This document shows positions 25,689-34,138 of a stretch of 64,000 bases of DNA, one piece after another. The notes below the pieces were generated by a model, which did not search any database, was not told the origin of the DNA, and saw only the letters and a list, made by a program, of their open reading frames with translations. Source of the DNA: JAHEKO01 sp965212505 (GTDB lineage: Bacteria > Acidobacteriota > Thermoanaerobaculia > Multivoradales > JAHEKO01); contig OZ243123.1 of assembly GCA_965212505.1 (NCBI GenBank), forward strand, positions 1,860,001 to 1,924,000. Reading direction: 5' to 3'. A program made the translations under genes and the position numbers. Numbering within the stretch: position 1 is the first letter of the stretch; every line of letters begins with the position of its first letter.

Positions 25689-26036
25689 CTAGGCTCGGGC
25701 TTGAGGAGGATGCTCGATGTTGTGGAGGTGGGGCAGGGAGACGTGCAGTGCAAGCTGCGCAAGAAGCGGGTCAGCGTACTGGAGGCCTGCCGCCGGCGCG
25801 CCCGCGACCAGCATTCCCGTGGGCGCCACGTGACAGGAGCACAAGTGGAATGTCGCGTTGCAGCCGTGCTCTGGACCGGGCTCGGAGTGCGAGTCCCCGC
25901 TCTCGGTGGCGTGCGCCAAGTGGCCGCTGTTCAGCAGGTGAGCGAGGTTCTCCGTCGCTTCCATCGCGCCGGGGAAGACGATCCACAGCAGCGCTAGTGC
26001 GATGAGACGAGTGCTCCAGCGGTTCACGGATGGCAT
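25689..26036 (-). CDS. Small secreted His/Cys-rich protein with HPPQ tail
   Basis: A 115-residue exported protein with a signal sequence (LIALALLWIVFPGAMEA). The mature part is His-rich (HLLNSGHLAHATESGDSH), has a Cys cluster EHGCNATFHLCSCH, a hydrophobic helix, and the tail LHNIEHPPQARA. The I-x-HPPQ tail and Cys-x-Cys cluster match the small protein at 18471-18800, which belongs to the other czc operon. It is the first gene of the second czc operon and divergent from the copper gene at 26223. A periplasmic metal-binding role, like that proposed for CzcI-type proteins, is inference. Confidence 0.65.
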   Translation of the reverse strand: MPSVNRWSTRLIALALLWIVFPGAMEATENLAHLLNSGHLAHATESGDSHSEPGPEHGCNATFHLCSCHVAPTGMLVAGAPAAGLQYADPLLAQLALHVSLPHLHNIEHPPQARA

Positions 26037-26154
26037 TGTAGCGAATCCTCGCCGTCCCCAGTGTTACGGGCTGTACATGCTGGAGGTTTGTTTGCGGGGC
26101 CGGGGATTCGTCTGAGACTCGATCTCGTGACCCTGCGCCGGTCAGGGTTCGCCC

Positions 26155-26180
26155 CTCGTAAGCCCGCGGCGGGCTACGAG
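26155..26180. promoter_or_regulatory. Inverted repeat between divergent metal operons
   Basis: CTCGT-A-AGCCCGC pairs with GCGGGCT-ACGAG around a single G, with one bulged A. It lies in the 186-base divergent region between the second czc operon and the copA operon, about 45 bases before the latter's first gene, where a shared operator could act. It could also be a hairpin in either leader. Confidence 0.4.
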
Positions 26181-26222
26181 CTGGAACGGCCCGACGGCTG
26201 AGCAGGTTGTAGACTGACGCAT

Positions 26223-26645
26223 ATGGTGAATGCGGCCCGCCGGTGCCTCGTGATCGCTGTTCTGCTCCCGACGCTCGTCGTTGGAGCCTCCGGCCTGTGC
26301 GCGGTGTTGGATCTCTGCGAGCTGCCCGGCAGCGAGTCGCCGAGGCTGGCCCGCGGCGGCGAAGGGGCCTGTCACGAGGCAGCCAGGGAGGCCATGGCCG
26401 CCGATGGACCTCAGCTCTTTGCCGGCCCAGCGGCCTCCGATGGGTGTTGCTGGCAGCTAGGAGAGCGACTCGAGGCGAAGATCGAGCGGCGGCAGAGCGA
26501 GTCCCTGGCGCACGCGGCCGTCGTTCCAGCTGTGGGCGACGCCTTCAGCCGACTGGCGCTGCGGAGGTTCGAGGGACTCGGCGAGGTCCCCATTTTTCCC
26601 CTGCGACGGCCAGCGTTCACTCTGCACGCGTCGCTGCTGCTCTGA
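26223..26645 (+). CDS. Small secreted Cys-rich protein, C..C..CH..CC type (member A)
   Basis: A 140-residue exported protein. The signal peptide (CLVIAVLLPTLVVGASG) is followed by LCAVLDLCELPG, then ACHEAAREAM, then DGCCWQLG, a helix, and a C-terminus PAFTLHASLLL. The Cys pattern C-x6-C ... CH-E ... CC and the tail ending in Leu-Leu are shared with the proteins at 38808-39164 and 40234-40596, so this is one of three family members in the window. It leads the copA-copB transcription unit. A role in periplasmic copper binding is plausible from the Cys and the context but not shown. Confidence 0.65.
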   Translation: MVNAARRCLVIAVLLPTLVVGASGLCAVLDLCELPGSESPRLARGGEGACHEAAREAMAADGPQLFAGPAASDGCCWQLGERLEAKIERRQSESLAHAAVVPAVGDAFSRLALRRFEGLGEVPIFPLRRPAFTLHASLLL

Positions 26646-26751
26646 CGCCCGGCGCGGGCGGCACCTGACCGATTCGTCACCCACTATCCTGACCGCTGGC
26701 GGCCGACCGGCGCGGCGGTCGATACGGTCTTCCTGTGAGGTCATACAACGA

Positions 26752-28545
26752 GTGAGCACCAAGAAACTTCTCCTGACCCGTCGCGACCTATTGCGCTCAG
26801 CCGGCGCGTTGAGCGCCGCAAGCGCACTCGGGCCCCTTGTCCCGGCCTGGGCGCGCGGCGCCGCCCTGCTGGGGCATTCGAACACCGGCATCCACGAGCT
26901 CCCCGGAACGCACTTCGACCTGGAAATCGATCACACGCCGGTCCTGATCGACGGTCGCCGCGACGAGGCGGTCACGATCAACGGCACGGTCCCCGGCCCG
27001 TTGCTGCGCTGGCGGGAGGGCGATGAGGTCACCCTCCGGGTGACCAACCGGCTTCATCACGACACTTCGATCCACTGGCACGGGATGCTGCTGCCACCGG
27101 GGATGGACGGCGTTCCCGGAATCAGCTTCCCCGGTATCCATCCGGGACAGACGTTCGAGTATCGCTTCCCCGTCCAGCAATCGGGCACGTACTGGTACCA
27201 CAGCCATTCCGGCCTGCAGGAGCAGCTCGGGCACTACGGGCCGATCATCATCGATCCGGCCGGTCCGGACCCTGTCGCGTTCGACCGCGAGTACGTGATC
27301 GTTCTCGGCGACTGGACCTTCGAGGATCCGCACCGGCTGTTCGCCCGGCTGAAGAAGCGGGCCGATTCCCTGAACTTCCAGCAGCGCACGGTCGGTGACT
27401 TCTTCCGCGAAGCGGAGCAGGACGGTCTCGGCGCCGCAATGGAGGACCGGAGGATGTGGGGCGCGATGCGAATGACGCCCACCGACCTGACCGACGTCAG
27501 CGGAGCCAGCTACTCCTACGTGATCAACGGCCACGGACCGGAGGACAACTGGACGGCGCTCTTCGAGCCGGGGCAGCGCGTCCGGCTGCGGTTTGTCAAC
27601 GCCGCGGCGATGACCCTGTTCAACGTGCGAATCCCTGGGCTCCCGATGACCGTGGTGCAGGCGGATGGGCTGAACGTCGAGCCGGTCGAGACCGACGAGT
27701 TTCAGATCGGAGTCGCCGAGACCTACGACGTGATCGTTCAACCGGAAAGGGCCGAAGCCTTCACCCTGATGTGCGAGAGCATCGAACGGCTCGGGTACGC
27801 CCGAGCGACGCTCGCTCCGGAGCCCGGGATGGAGGCGCCGGTACCCCCGCTGCGCGAGCCATTCCTGCTGACGATGAAGGACATGGGCATGGACCACGGC
27901 GGAATGGGGGAAGGCGGAATGGACCATTCCTCGATGGACCATGGCCAGACGAGCGACGATTCTCACGGAGGCCACGACATGATGGCGATGGGCGGGATGC
28001 TCGAGCACGACCATCCGCGAGGTCCCGGTGTCGCCAACGTCGCGATGCAGCCCAGCAATCGGCTCGTCGAGCGCCCAGGCGGCCTCGAGGACGTCGAGCA
28101 TCGAGTCTTGACCTACTCCGACCTCCGAGCGCTGGAGGAGAACCCCGATATCCGCTCTCCGGAGCGCGAGATCGAGATCCACCTCACGAGCAACATGGAG
28201 CGCTACATCTGGGCGTTCGACGGCGTCAAGTTCTCCGAGCAGCGCGAGCCGATCTTCTTCCGTCATCGCGAGCGTCTGCGCCTGACCATGACGAACGACA
28301 CGATGATGCCGCATCCGATCCACCTGCACGGCATGTTCTTCGAGCTCGTGGTCCCGGGCCGCGAGGGAGACCCCAAGAAGGTACGCAAGCACACGATCGT
28401 GGTCAAGCCGGGGGAGCGTCTGTCCGTGGACGTCACGCCGATCGAGGTCGGCGATTGGGCCTTCCACTGCCACCTGCTCTACCACATGCACGCCGGGATG
28501 ATGCACACGGTGGCGGTGCGCGATACCGAGTGGGTGCCGGCGTGA
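26752..28545 (+). CDS. copA: Periplasmic multicopper oxidase CopA
   Basis: A 597-residue copper-resistance oxidase exported by the Tat pathway (LTRRDLLRSAGALS). It would oxidise Cu(I) to the less toxic Cu(II) and bind copper in the periplasm. The copper ligands are visible: HWHG, WYHSHSG, HPIHLHGMF and the type-1 site HCHLLYHMHAGMM with an axial Met. Between cupredoxin domains 2 and 3 lies a Met/His-rich insert (MDHGGMGEGGMDHSSMDHG), as in Pseudomonas CopA. The start is a GTG at 26752 after GAGGTC. The stop overlaps copB (GTGA). Confidence 0.94.
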   Translation: MSTKKLLLTRRDLLRSAGALSAASALGPLVPAWARGAALLGHSNTGIHELPGTHFDLEIDHTPVLIDGRRDEAVTINGTVPGPLLRWREGDEVTLRVTNRLHHDTSIHWHGMLLPPGMDGVPGISFPGIHPGQTFEYRFPVQQSGTYWYHSHSGLQEQLGHYGPIIIDPAGPDPVAFDREYVIVLGDWTFEDPHRLFARLKKRADSLNFQQRTVGDFFREAEQDGLGAAMEDRRMWGAMRMTPTDLTDVSGASYSYVINGHGPEDNWTALFEPGQRVRLRFVNAAAMTLFNVRIPGLPMTVVQADGLNVEPVETDEFQIGVAETYDVIVQPERAEAFTLMCESIERLGYARATLAPEPGMEAPVPPLREPFLLTMKDMGMDHGGMGEGGMDHSSMDHGQTSDDSHGGHDMMAMGGMLEHDHPRGPGVANVAMQPSNRLVERPGGLEDVEHRVLTYSDLRALEENPDIRSPEREIEIHLTSNMERYIWAFDGVKFSEQREPIFFRHRERLRLTMTNDTMMPHPIHLHGMFFELVVPGREGDPKKVRKHTIVVKPGERLSVDVTPIEVGDWAFHCHLLYHMHAGMMHTVAVRDTEWVPA

Positions 28546-29564
28546 GCCGCCGCATCATCACGAGCGTGGTGCTGCTGATCCTGTTCGTCATCCCGGCGGC
28601 AGCCCAGCAGTCGGCCTCGACTTTTCCTTCGCAGGAGCACGGTCACCACGAGCACGGCCATCAAGCCCAGGAGGAGGAGCCTCCGCCGGACCACTCCGAG
28701 ATGGATCATTCTCAGCCGGAGCATCCGGCACACGACTCCGAGATGGATCACTCCGACATGGACCATTCGCAGATGGACCATTCGCAGATGGGGCACGGCG
28801 AGCACTCGGGGACGGCGGGTGAGGCGCGGATTCCGCGGACCCCCTCCACCGCTCCGGTCGAGCCGTACTTCCACTCGCCCGAGATGGATCGAGCCCGCGC
28901 CCAGGCGCGCCGGGAGATGGGCGGCGGCCGACTCCTGGCGCTTCAGGCCGACCGGCTCGAGTGGCGGTCCGGCGAAGGCGAGCCGGTCGCCTTGTTCGAA
29001 GGCCAGGGCTGGTACGGCGGCGACCGCCACCGCCTGTGGGTCAAGGCCGACGCCGAACTGTTGCTCGATGCACCCGCCGGCGACGAGGAGTTCGATGGAG
29101 CCGAGCTGCAGGCGCTCTACAGCCGGCCGATCAGCCCGTACTTCGATCTCCAGGTCGGCTTGCGCCGCGACTTCGAACCGTCTCCGTCACGGACCTTCGC
29201 AGTAGTTGGCGTCCAGGGCCTGGCGCCGCAGTGGTTCGAGGTCGACCTCGCCCTGTTCTTGAGCGAGGACGGCGACCTCTCGAGCCGCCTCGAGGCTGAG
29301 TACGACATGCTCTTCACGCAGAAGCTCATGCTCCAGCTGTGGGCCGAGGTCGAGCTGGAGGGGAGCGACGTCCCCGAGCTCGGACTCGGTTCGGGACTGT
29401 CGGCCGGTGAAGTAGGTGTCCGGCTGAGCTACGGTCGAGTGGTCGCTCCGTACGTCGGCTTGGAGTGGGAGCGGGTCTTCGGCGGCACGGCCGATTTCGC
29501 GCGCGTGGCCGGTGAAGAGACCAGCGACCTGTCGGCCGTCGTAGGACTCAAGATGTGGTACTGA
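28542..29564 (+). CDS. copB: Outer-membrane copper resistance protein CopB
   Basis: A 340-residue protein with a signal peptide (VVLLILFVIPAAAQQ), a long N-terminal His/Met/Asp segment (residues about 30-89) and a C-terminal beta-barrel of the CopB family: FEGQGWYGGDRHRLWVKADA, LQALYSRPISPYFDLQVGLR and the closing VVGLKMWY. The barrel would sit in the outer membrane with the metal-binding segment exposed. The GTG at 28542 overlaps the copA stop, so the two are translationally coupled. Confidence 0.93.
   Translation: MSRRIITSVVLLILFVIPAAAQQSASTFPSQEHGHHEHGHQAQEEEPPPDHSEMDHSQPEHPAHDSEMDHSDMDHSQMDHSQMGHGEHSGTAGEARIPRTPSTAPVEPYFHSPEMDRARAQARREMGGGRLLALQADRLEWRSGEGEPVALFEGQGWYGGDRHRLWVKADAELLLDAPAGDEEFDGAELQALYSRPISPYFDLQVGLRRDFEPSPSRTFAVVGVQGLAPQWFEVDLALFLSEDGDLSSRLEAEYDMLFTQKLMLQLWAEVELEGSDVPELGLGSGLSAGEVGVRLSYGRVVAPYVGLEWERVFGGTADFARVAGEETSDLSAVVGLKMWY
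28689..28808 (+). repeat. Coding repeat of His-Ser-x-Met-Asp units in copB
   Basis: About forty codons encode repeated units of the type MDHS[EDQ] (for example DHSDMDHSQMDHSQM). The DNA unit ATGGACCATTCGCAG occurs twice in a row with near copies around it, so repeat number could vary by slippage. The units resemble the Met/His copper-binding repeats of CopA, CopB and PcoE. Confidence 0.7.
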
Positions 29565-29572
29565 GGGGCGCG

Positions 29573-29707
29573 TTGCTCGAGGCGATCCTCTCCTGGACCC
29601 AGCTGCCGAATCTCCATCCGCTCGCGGTTCACTTTCCGATCGCCCTGCTACCGCTCGCACTCGTGCTCGACGCGATCGCCTCGTTTGGCGCCGGCAGCCG
29701 GAGCTGA
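29573..29707 (+). pseudogene. Truncated N-terminal copy of the DUF2231-like membrane protein
   Basis: From the TTG at 29573 the frame gives LPNLHPLAVHFPIALLPLAL and stops after 44 residues. The complete gene at 56261-57376 begins in the same way (LPNVHPALVHFPIALLPVAL), so this is the first helix of that family with the rest missing. A GAGGGG site precedes it, so a peptide may still be made. The 67 bases after it hold no gene. It suggests that a second, longer copy once followed copB. Confidence 0.7.
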
Positions 29708-29774
29708 CGCGTGCTCACTTGGACCAGCCGTCGGGGATGACGGTGCAGGAATGGGAGGTGCCCCAATCGCCGGA

Positions 29775-30965
29775 CTAGGAATCGAGCCGCCTGAGCGCCC
29801 GGCGGAGTTCGCCCTCCACGGCGCCCACCAGAATCAGATGGTCCTGTTGATGGGCAGCGCTCGTCGCCCAGGCAGGGAGATCATCAGCAACCAGGGTCCA
29901 GCTGTCTTCATCGGCGCTCCTGGCGATCAAGCGGGTTGAGGGGCGCCCGGGAAGGAGCACGTGAGTCGAGTCTGGTCGAGCTGAAGCGACGCTCCGAGGC
30001 GAGAGTCGTGGAACCCAGTCGCCCCGCGCGTCAGCAGAGAATAGGGGTTTGGCGGGATCGGTGCTGAAGCCCGCCTCCATCAGGATCTTCTTGCCGCTCG
30101 AGCCATCCGGCCATAGGACTCGGCCTGCAACAGATACCGGTCCCGACATAGGGCAGCCTTGGAGCTCCCAAAGTGGCTGCCCAATTCGCTCCGGCGATGC
30201 GAGGCCTCCGGATTCCTGGCCGAAAACAGTGAAGATGTCGCGATACCCTTCCTCGTCAGCGTTGCGGAACAGCCCGCGCACGGAGCCGTCTTCTCCGGCC
30301 TCGAGGTGAGTCCGGCAGCAGCCACAAACCGTCGCGTCCTGATGAGCAGTCAGGTTCGACTCCGTGGCGGTGCCCTCGTTCACAATGGCGTAGAAGAGGT
30401 CCGCCGGTTCCTCTGCGAATCCTTCGGCGTGACGCGAGTCGATCCAGATCGCGTGCAGTGCTCCCGAGGCGCCGAAAGCCAGCGCCGGAAAGCCCCGGTA
30501 GGCGGCGGCGTCGGTCTGTTCGAGTTGTATCGAAGGGGCGAAGCTTCGTGCCCGGTCCGCGCTCACAGCGGCACGAACTTGCCCACGCTTGTCCGCCCAA
30601 GCCACGGCGACACGGCCGTTCTGCCCAGTCGCGACCGCAGCCCGCATCTCGTCGTGGGGGAACGACTCCACCGTGGCTTCGTCGTCGTTGATGCGAACCG
30701 GCGGCTCGAAGCTGCCGTCGTTGTCCCGACGAGCAATGAAGAGATCGGATCCGGCGTCTGAGGTCTCCCGCCAGACGAGCAGAAGGGTCCCGGCGTCGTC
30801 GAAGACTAGCTGCGGCTCGTGTACCTCGCGCTCCGCGAGCCAAGCCATGTCCAAGGCGCTCGGCGACGTCTCCGATGGAATTCCGCCGTTGTCTGTGCGG
30901 TCTGCGGCGCAGCCGAGAGATAGGGCAAGAACAGCGCAGCAGAGCAAACGAAGTTTGTGCTTCAT
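29775..30965 (-). CDS. Lipoprotein with sialidase-like (BNR) beta-propeller repeats
   Basis: A 396-residue predicted lipoprotein (lipobox LSLGC, Cys about residue 19). The body has BNR/sialidase-like blades (LLLVWRETSDAGSDLFIARR, RVAVAWADKRGQVRAAVSAD, ALHAIWIDSRH) and, midway, the motif ATVCGCCRTH, a CxCC cluster that could bind a metal or form a disulphide. There is no clear sialidase catalytic triad, so an enzyme role should not be assumed. It lies downstream of the respiratory operon, 77 bases after DUF302, on the same strand, and converges with the copB region. Confidence 0.72.
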   Translation of the reverse strand: MKHKLRLLCCAVLALSLGCAADRTDNGGIPSETSPSALDMAWLAEREVHEPQLVFDDAGTLLLVWRETSDAGSDLFIARRDNDGSFEPPVRINDDEATVESFPHDEMRAAVATGQNGRVAVAWADKRGQVRAAVSADRARSFAPSIQLEQTDAAAYRGFPALAFGASGALHAIWIDSRHAEGFAEEPADLFYAIVNEGTATESNLTAHQDATVCGCCRTHLEAGEDGSVRGLFRNADEEGYRDIFTVFGQESGGLASPERIGQPLWELQGCPMSGPVSVAGRVLWPDGSSGKKILMEAGFSTDPAKPLFSADARGDWVPRLSPRSVASARPDSTHVLLPGRPSTRLIARSADEDSWTLVADDLPAWATSAAHQQDHLILVGAVEGELRRALRRLDS

Positions 30966-31042
30966 CTAATCGGAGCATGCCACACAGATTCAAGCTGCGC
31001 GAAATCGCCGACGAGTAGGGAAGGTACTTCGGAGCGGCCGAA

Positions 31043-31429
31043 CTAGAGCCCCTGGATCACCGACGTCAGTCTCGACTGAACTTGTCGGGCAAGGCCCTCC
31101 AGATCGGCATTGTCAACCGCCTGCATTGAGGCCATCGGGTCGACAGCAGCCACCTCGATGCCGTCCGGACCCTTGTCCTGGACGATGACGTTGCAGGGGA
31201 GCATCGTACCGATCCTCTCCTCGGCCTGAAGAGCCTGGTAGGCGAAGGGTGGGTTGCAGGCTCCCAGGATCGTGTAGGGCCGGAAGTCGACATCGAGCTT
31301 CTTCTTGAGAGTTGCCCTGACGTCGATCTCCGTGAGAATGCCGAAGCCCTCGTCCTTGAGACCCTCTGTCACCCGGGCCACGGCGTCGTCGAAAGATGTT
31401 TCCAGCGTGGTGCTGATGTAGTAGCTCAT
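31043..31429 (-). CDS. DUF302 domain protein
   Basis: A 128-residue cytosolic protein that is a DUF302 domain over its whole length: DDAVARVTEGLKDEGFGILT, the ILGACNPPFAYQALQ strand with its single Cys, and MLPCNVIVQ with a second conserved Cys. Proteins of this type accompany thiol, sulfur and metal-stress genes but have no established biochemical function. It is the last gene of the operon that begins with the porin (38561), 34 bases after the hexahaem cytochrome gene. Confidence 0.88.
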   Translation of the reverse strand: MSYYISTTLETSFDDAVARVTEGLKDEGFGILTEIDVRATLKKKLDVDFRPYTILGACNPPFAYQALQAEERIGTMLPCNVIVQDKGPDGIEVAAVDPMASMQAVDNADLEGLARQVQSRLTSVIQGL

Positions 31430-31463
31430 GCGTTGGTTCCTCCGCGTCAGTGGAGATCCCGAC

Positions 31464-32879
31464 CTACCAGTCTAGATCTTCCTCCTCCGGGTAGAGACTC
31501 AAGAGGTAGGCGACCAGGTCGTCGAGCTGGGTCTCCGTGAGTCGGTCACCGAATGCCGCCATTGTGAGAGGCGGCTCGGGACCGTTCGGGTCGAGCTTGG
31601 GCACGATGGGCACGCCGTTGCGGACGCGATCCTTGAGCTCGGCGACAGTGTAGCCTTCCTTCACATACTTGAGCGGTGGCACCTGCTCGCCCGACTCGGA
31701 GTTTCGGTTCGGCACGCCCCCCTCGCCGCTCGGACCGTGGCAACCGCGGCAGCCGTAGCGCTTGTAGAGCTTCTCGCCGCGCTGCTCGGCGGTGAGCTGG
31801 ACCGAGGCTCGAAACATGTCGGGGCCCTGTTCGTGGATCCTGCGCAGGAAGAGGACCAGAGAGTGGGCCTCGGCTTCGGTGAAGCCGAACTGCGGCATGA
31901 CGGTACCGGGTGAGACGGCCTGTGGGTCGCGGAAGTGGTCGAGGAGCCAGCTCTCGGTTCGGCGGGTCACGACATGATCGAGCGGCGGCCCCGTGTCTCC
32001 GCCGGCTTCCGCGATGGAGTGGCAGCCGACGCAGCCCTTGGCCTGAAAGAGGCGCGCCCCGAGCTCGGCGCTTTGGAGTATCCGCCGCGAGGCGTGGTAG
32101 CCGGAGACAGGAGGCATCCGGAGGCTCATCATGTAGAGAGTCAGCGCCTTCGCCTCTTCTTCGCTGAAGCCGTACTGTGGCATCGCCGATTCCGGGACGA
32201 GCTTGGCCGGATCGAGGAAGTGCTCCAGTAGCCACGCGGGACTCTGGGGTTTTCCGTGTTGGGTGTCGTCCAGATCGGGCCCCAGCTGGTTGCCCCAGCC
32301 CTCCAGGCGATGGCATCCGCGGCAGCCGGCGTCTTCGAACAGGCGTGCTCCCTCGGCGAGTTGTGGTGCGGCCTGGTTGTCCGATGGATCGTGGCAGCGT
32401 CCGCAACTTGCCTCGATGTAGTCGAGCGGGATCATCGGCTCTTCCCAGAACGGCACATCGCCGTGGGCGGCGGCGGCACTGGTCGCGCGTCCCTGACCCG
32501 CGTGACAGACCGTACAGCCGAAGCGCTCGAAAGGATGGACATCGTGGTCGGGGTGGTAGGCGAAAGGTAGCTCAGTCCCGGAGTAGGTCGGATCGTCGAC
32601 TGCTAGATGGCATGAGGTGCAGCGATCCACCGTCCGGAGCTCGTCCACCACGATCTGCCGCAGCTCCAGCGGCAGCGTCTCGGCGGCTCGCCGCTGGTCG
32701 ACGGTGGTGGCGCGGGAAGCCTCGAGCGTCCGGAACTCCTGCTGGTAGGCCTTCCACTCCCGGCGCTCTTCTTTGAGGAAACCTGCCACGACCAGGACGA
32801 CCAGCACGGCCCCCAGCGCCGCGAATGCGCGAAGCGGCAGCCTCGGCGGCTCAGGGTGCGACGTGCTCTCTTGACGCAT
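31464..32879 (-). CDS. Membrane-anchored hexahaem cytochrome c
   Basis: A 471-residue protein with one N-terminal membrane anchor (residues about 16-34) and six CxxCH haem c sites: residues 87-91, 122-126, 159-163, 186-190, 283-287 and 377-381. The last three sites sit in mono-haem cytochrome c modules with downstream Met ligands (SAMPQYGF, TVMPQFGF), so the protein looks like an NrfH-like or bc-complex-linked front part fused to three class I modules. The ATG at 32879 was chosen since it follows the cytochrome b stop by 5 bases with a TAAGG site; a longer open frame upstream overlaps cytochrome b. It probably takes electrons from the Rieske/cytochrome b complex. Confidence 0.88.
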   Translation of the reverse strand: MRQESTSHPEPPRLPLRAFAALGAVLVVLVVAGFLKEERREWKAYQQEFRTLEASRATTVDQRRAAETLPLELRQIVVDELRTVDRCTSCHLAVDDPTYSGTELPFAYHPDHDVHPFERFGCTVCHAGQGRATSAAAAHGDVPFWEEPMIPLDYIEASCGRCHDPSDNQAAPQLAEGARLFEDAGCRGCHRLEGWGNQLGPDLDDTQHGKPQSPAWLLEHFLDPAKLVPESAMPQYGFSEEEAKALTLYMMSLRMPPVSGYHASRRILQSAELGARLFQAKGCVGCHSIAEAGGDTGPPLDHVVTRRTESWLLDHFRDPQAVSPGTVMPQFGFTEAEAHSLVLFLRRIHEQGPDMFRASVQLTAEQRGEKLYKRYGCRGCHGPSGEGGVPNRNSESGEQVPPLKYVKEGYTVAELKDRVRNGVPIVPKLDPNGPEPPLTMAAFGDRLTETQLDDLVAYLLSLYPEEEDLDW

Positions 32880-32884
32880 CGACC

Positions 32885-34138
32885 TTAGCCCCCGTGCCCG
32901 GCGATCGATTGCCACGGCCAGACCCAGTCCCAGTTCGGTCCCCGGAAGTAGGTCGCGATCACGGTGAGCACCAGAAGCGCAACGAGGACGACGATGAAGA
33001 CGGCGTTGAAGAGCCGGCGGTCTTTGGCGAACCACTGGCCCGGGCCGGAACGGCTGCGGTCGAGAAAGGGCACCGCCAGAAGAGCCGCGACTAGAAGGGT
33101 CGGTACGACGACGCCGCCGAGGAACGCGGAGTAAGCCACGAGCTCCTGGAGTGCCAAGAAGTACCAAGGTGCCTTCGCCGGGTTCGGGGGATGAACCGGG
33201 TTGGCGAGCTCCTCCAGCGGTGCATTGAAGAGGATCGCAAGGAGAAGGACGACGCCGAAGGTCCCGGCAAAGACGAGGATCTCTCGCATCAGCAGATGGG
33301 GCCACGAAAACACTTCCTGTTGCGGGTCGCTTCCCACGTGCGGCGTCGTGGTCGACGTCAGCGCCATCAAGCCGTAGCTCTTCTCAGGCGGCGACGTGTC
33401 GCCCTCCTGGACGATCACCTCGTTCTCCTCAGGGCGTGCAAGCCCTCCGTCCTTGCGAATCCGATAGAGGTGTACGGCGATGAGAAAAAGCGCCGCCGCC
33501 GGCAGCAGGACGACGTGGAGGACGTAGAAACGCAGGAGCGACGGCTGGCCGACGACGTTCCCGCCGAGAAGCAGGTACTTCATGGTGTCGCCGACGACTG
33601 GCGTGTAGCCCGCGATGCTGGTGCCAACGGTGATCGCCCAGAAGGCCAGTTGGTCCCACGGCAGGAGGTAGCCGGTGAAGCTGAGGAAGAGAGTCAGCAG
33701 CAAGAGCGCGACGCCGATCAGCCAGTTGAACTCCCGTGGGCGCTTGTAGGCGCCCATGAGGTAGACGCGTGCCATGTGCAGCACGACGGCCACGACCATG
33801 AGATGCGCCGCCCAGCGATGGCAGTTCCTGAGGAGCATGCCGGCGGTCACCACGAACTCCAGGTCCTTCATGCTGTCGTAGGCTCGCTCGACCGACGGGA
33901 CGTAGTCGAACATCAGCAGCACGCCGGTGACGATCAGGATGATGAAGAGGTTGAGCGAGATCAGGCCCAGTCCGAAGGTCTTGGTCGGGCGCAGGGACTC
34001 ACGCCGGACCTTTGCCGGGTGGAGATGAAGGACGAAGCTCGAGACCATCGCCTGGGCGCGCCCCAGGTTTGTCTTCGGAATGCCGACGCGGAAGATCGAT
34101 CGGCGAAGCGAGCTCCATAACCGCCGGAAAGGAGTCAT
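32885..34138 (-). CDS. Cytochrome b of a quinol:cytochrome c oxidoreductase, b6-subunit IV fusion
   Basis: A 417-residue inner-membrane subunit with about eight helices. The haem-ligand His pairs are spaced as in cytochrome b6: H-x13-H in NCHRWAAH...VVLHMARVY (14 apart) and H-x14-H in LHVVLLPA...AVHLYRIRKDG (15 apart). The C-terminal part corresponds to subunit IV, with PAKAPWYFLALQELV in place of the PEWY element, a form frequent in menaquinol-using bacteria. It would carry quinol oxidation and transmembrane electron transfer. The ATG overlaps the Rieske stop (ATGA). Confidence 0.93.
   Translation of the reverse strand: MTPFRRLWSSLRRSIFRVGIPKTNLGRAQAMVSSFVLHLHPAKVRRESLRPTKTFGLGLISLNLFIILIVTGVLLMFDYVPSVERAYDSMKDLEFVVTAGMLLRNCHRWAAHLMVVAVVLHMARVYLMGAYKRPREFNWLIGVALLLLTLFLSFTGYLLPWDQLAFWAITVGTSIAGYTPVVGDTMKYLLLGGNVVGQPSLLRFYVLHVVLLPAAALFLIAVHLYRIRKDGGLARPEENEVIVQEGDTSPPEKSYGLMALTSTTTPHVGSDPQQEVFSWPHLLMREILVFAGTFGVVLLLAILFNAPLEELANPVHPPNPAKAPWYFLALQELVAYSAFLGGVVVPTLLVAALLAVPFLDRSRSGPGQWFAKDRRLFNAVFIVVLVALLVLTVIATYFRGPNWDWVWPWQSIAGHGG

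Noticed and set aside
26797..28506. 569-codon minus-strand frame
   Set aside because: Antisense of copA, with low-complexity His/Val/Arg/Asp content. The copA motifs on the other strand are unambiguous.
27456..28541. N-terminal extension of the copB frame within copA
   Set aside because: The extension has Arg/Ala/Gly-rich shadow composition; the signal peptide begins at the GTG at 28542, which overlaps the copA stop.
32880..33305. N-terminal extension of the hexahaem cytochrome frame
   Set aside because: It overlaps cytochrome b entirely and looks like a shadow frame; the ATG at 32879 gives a proper anchor and ribosome site.
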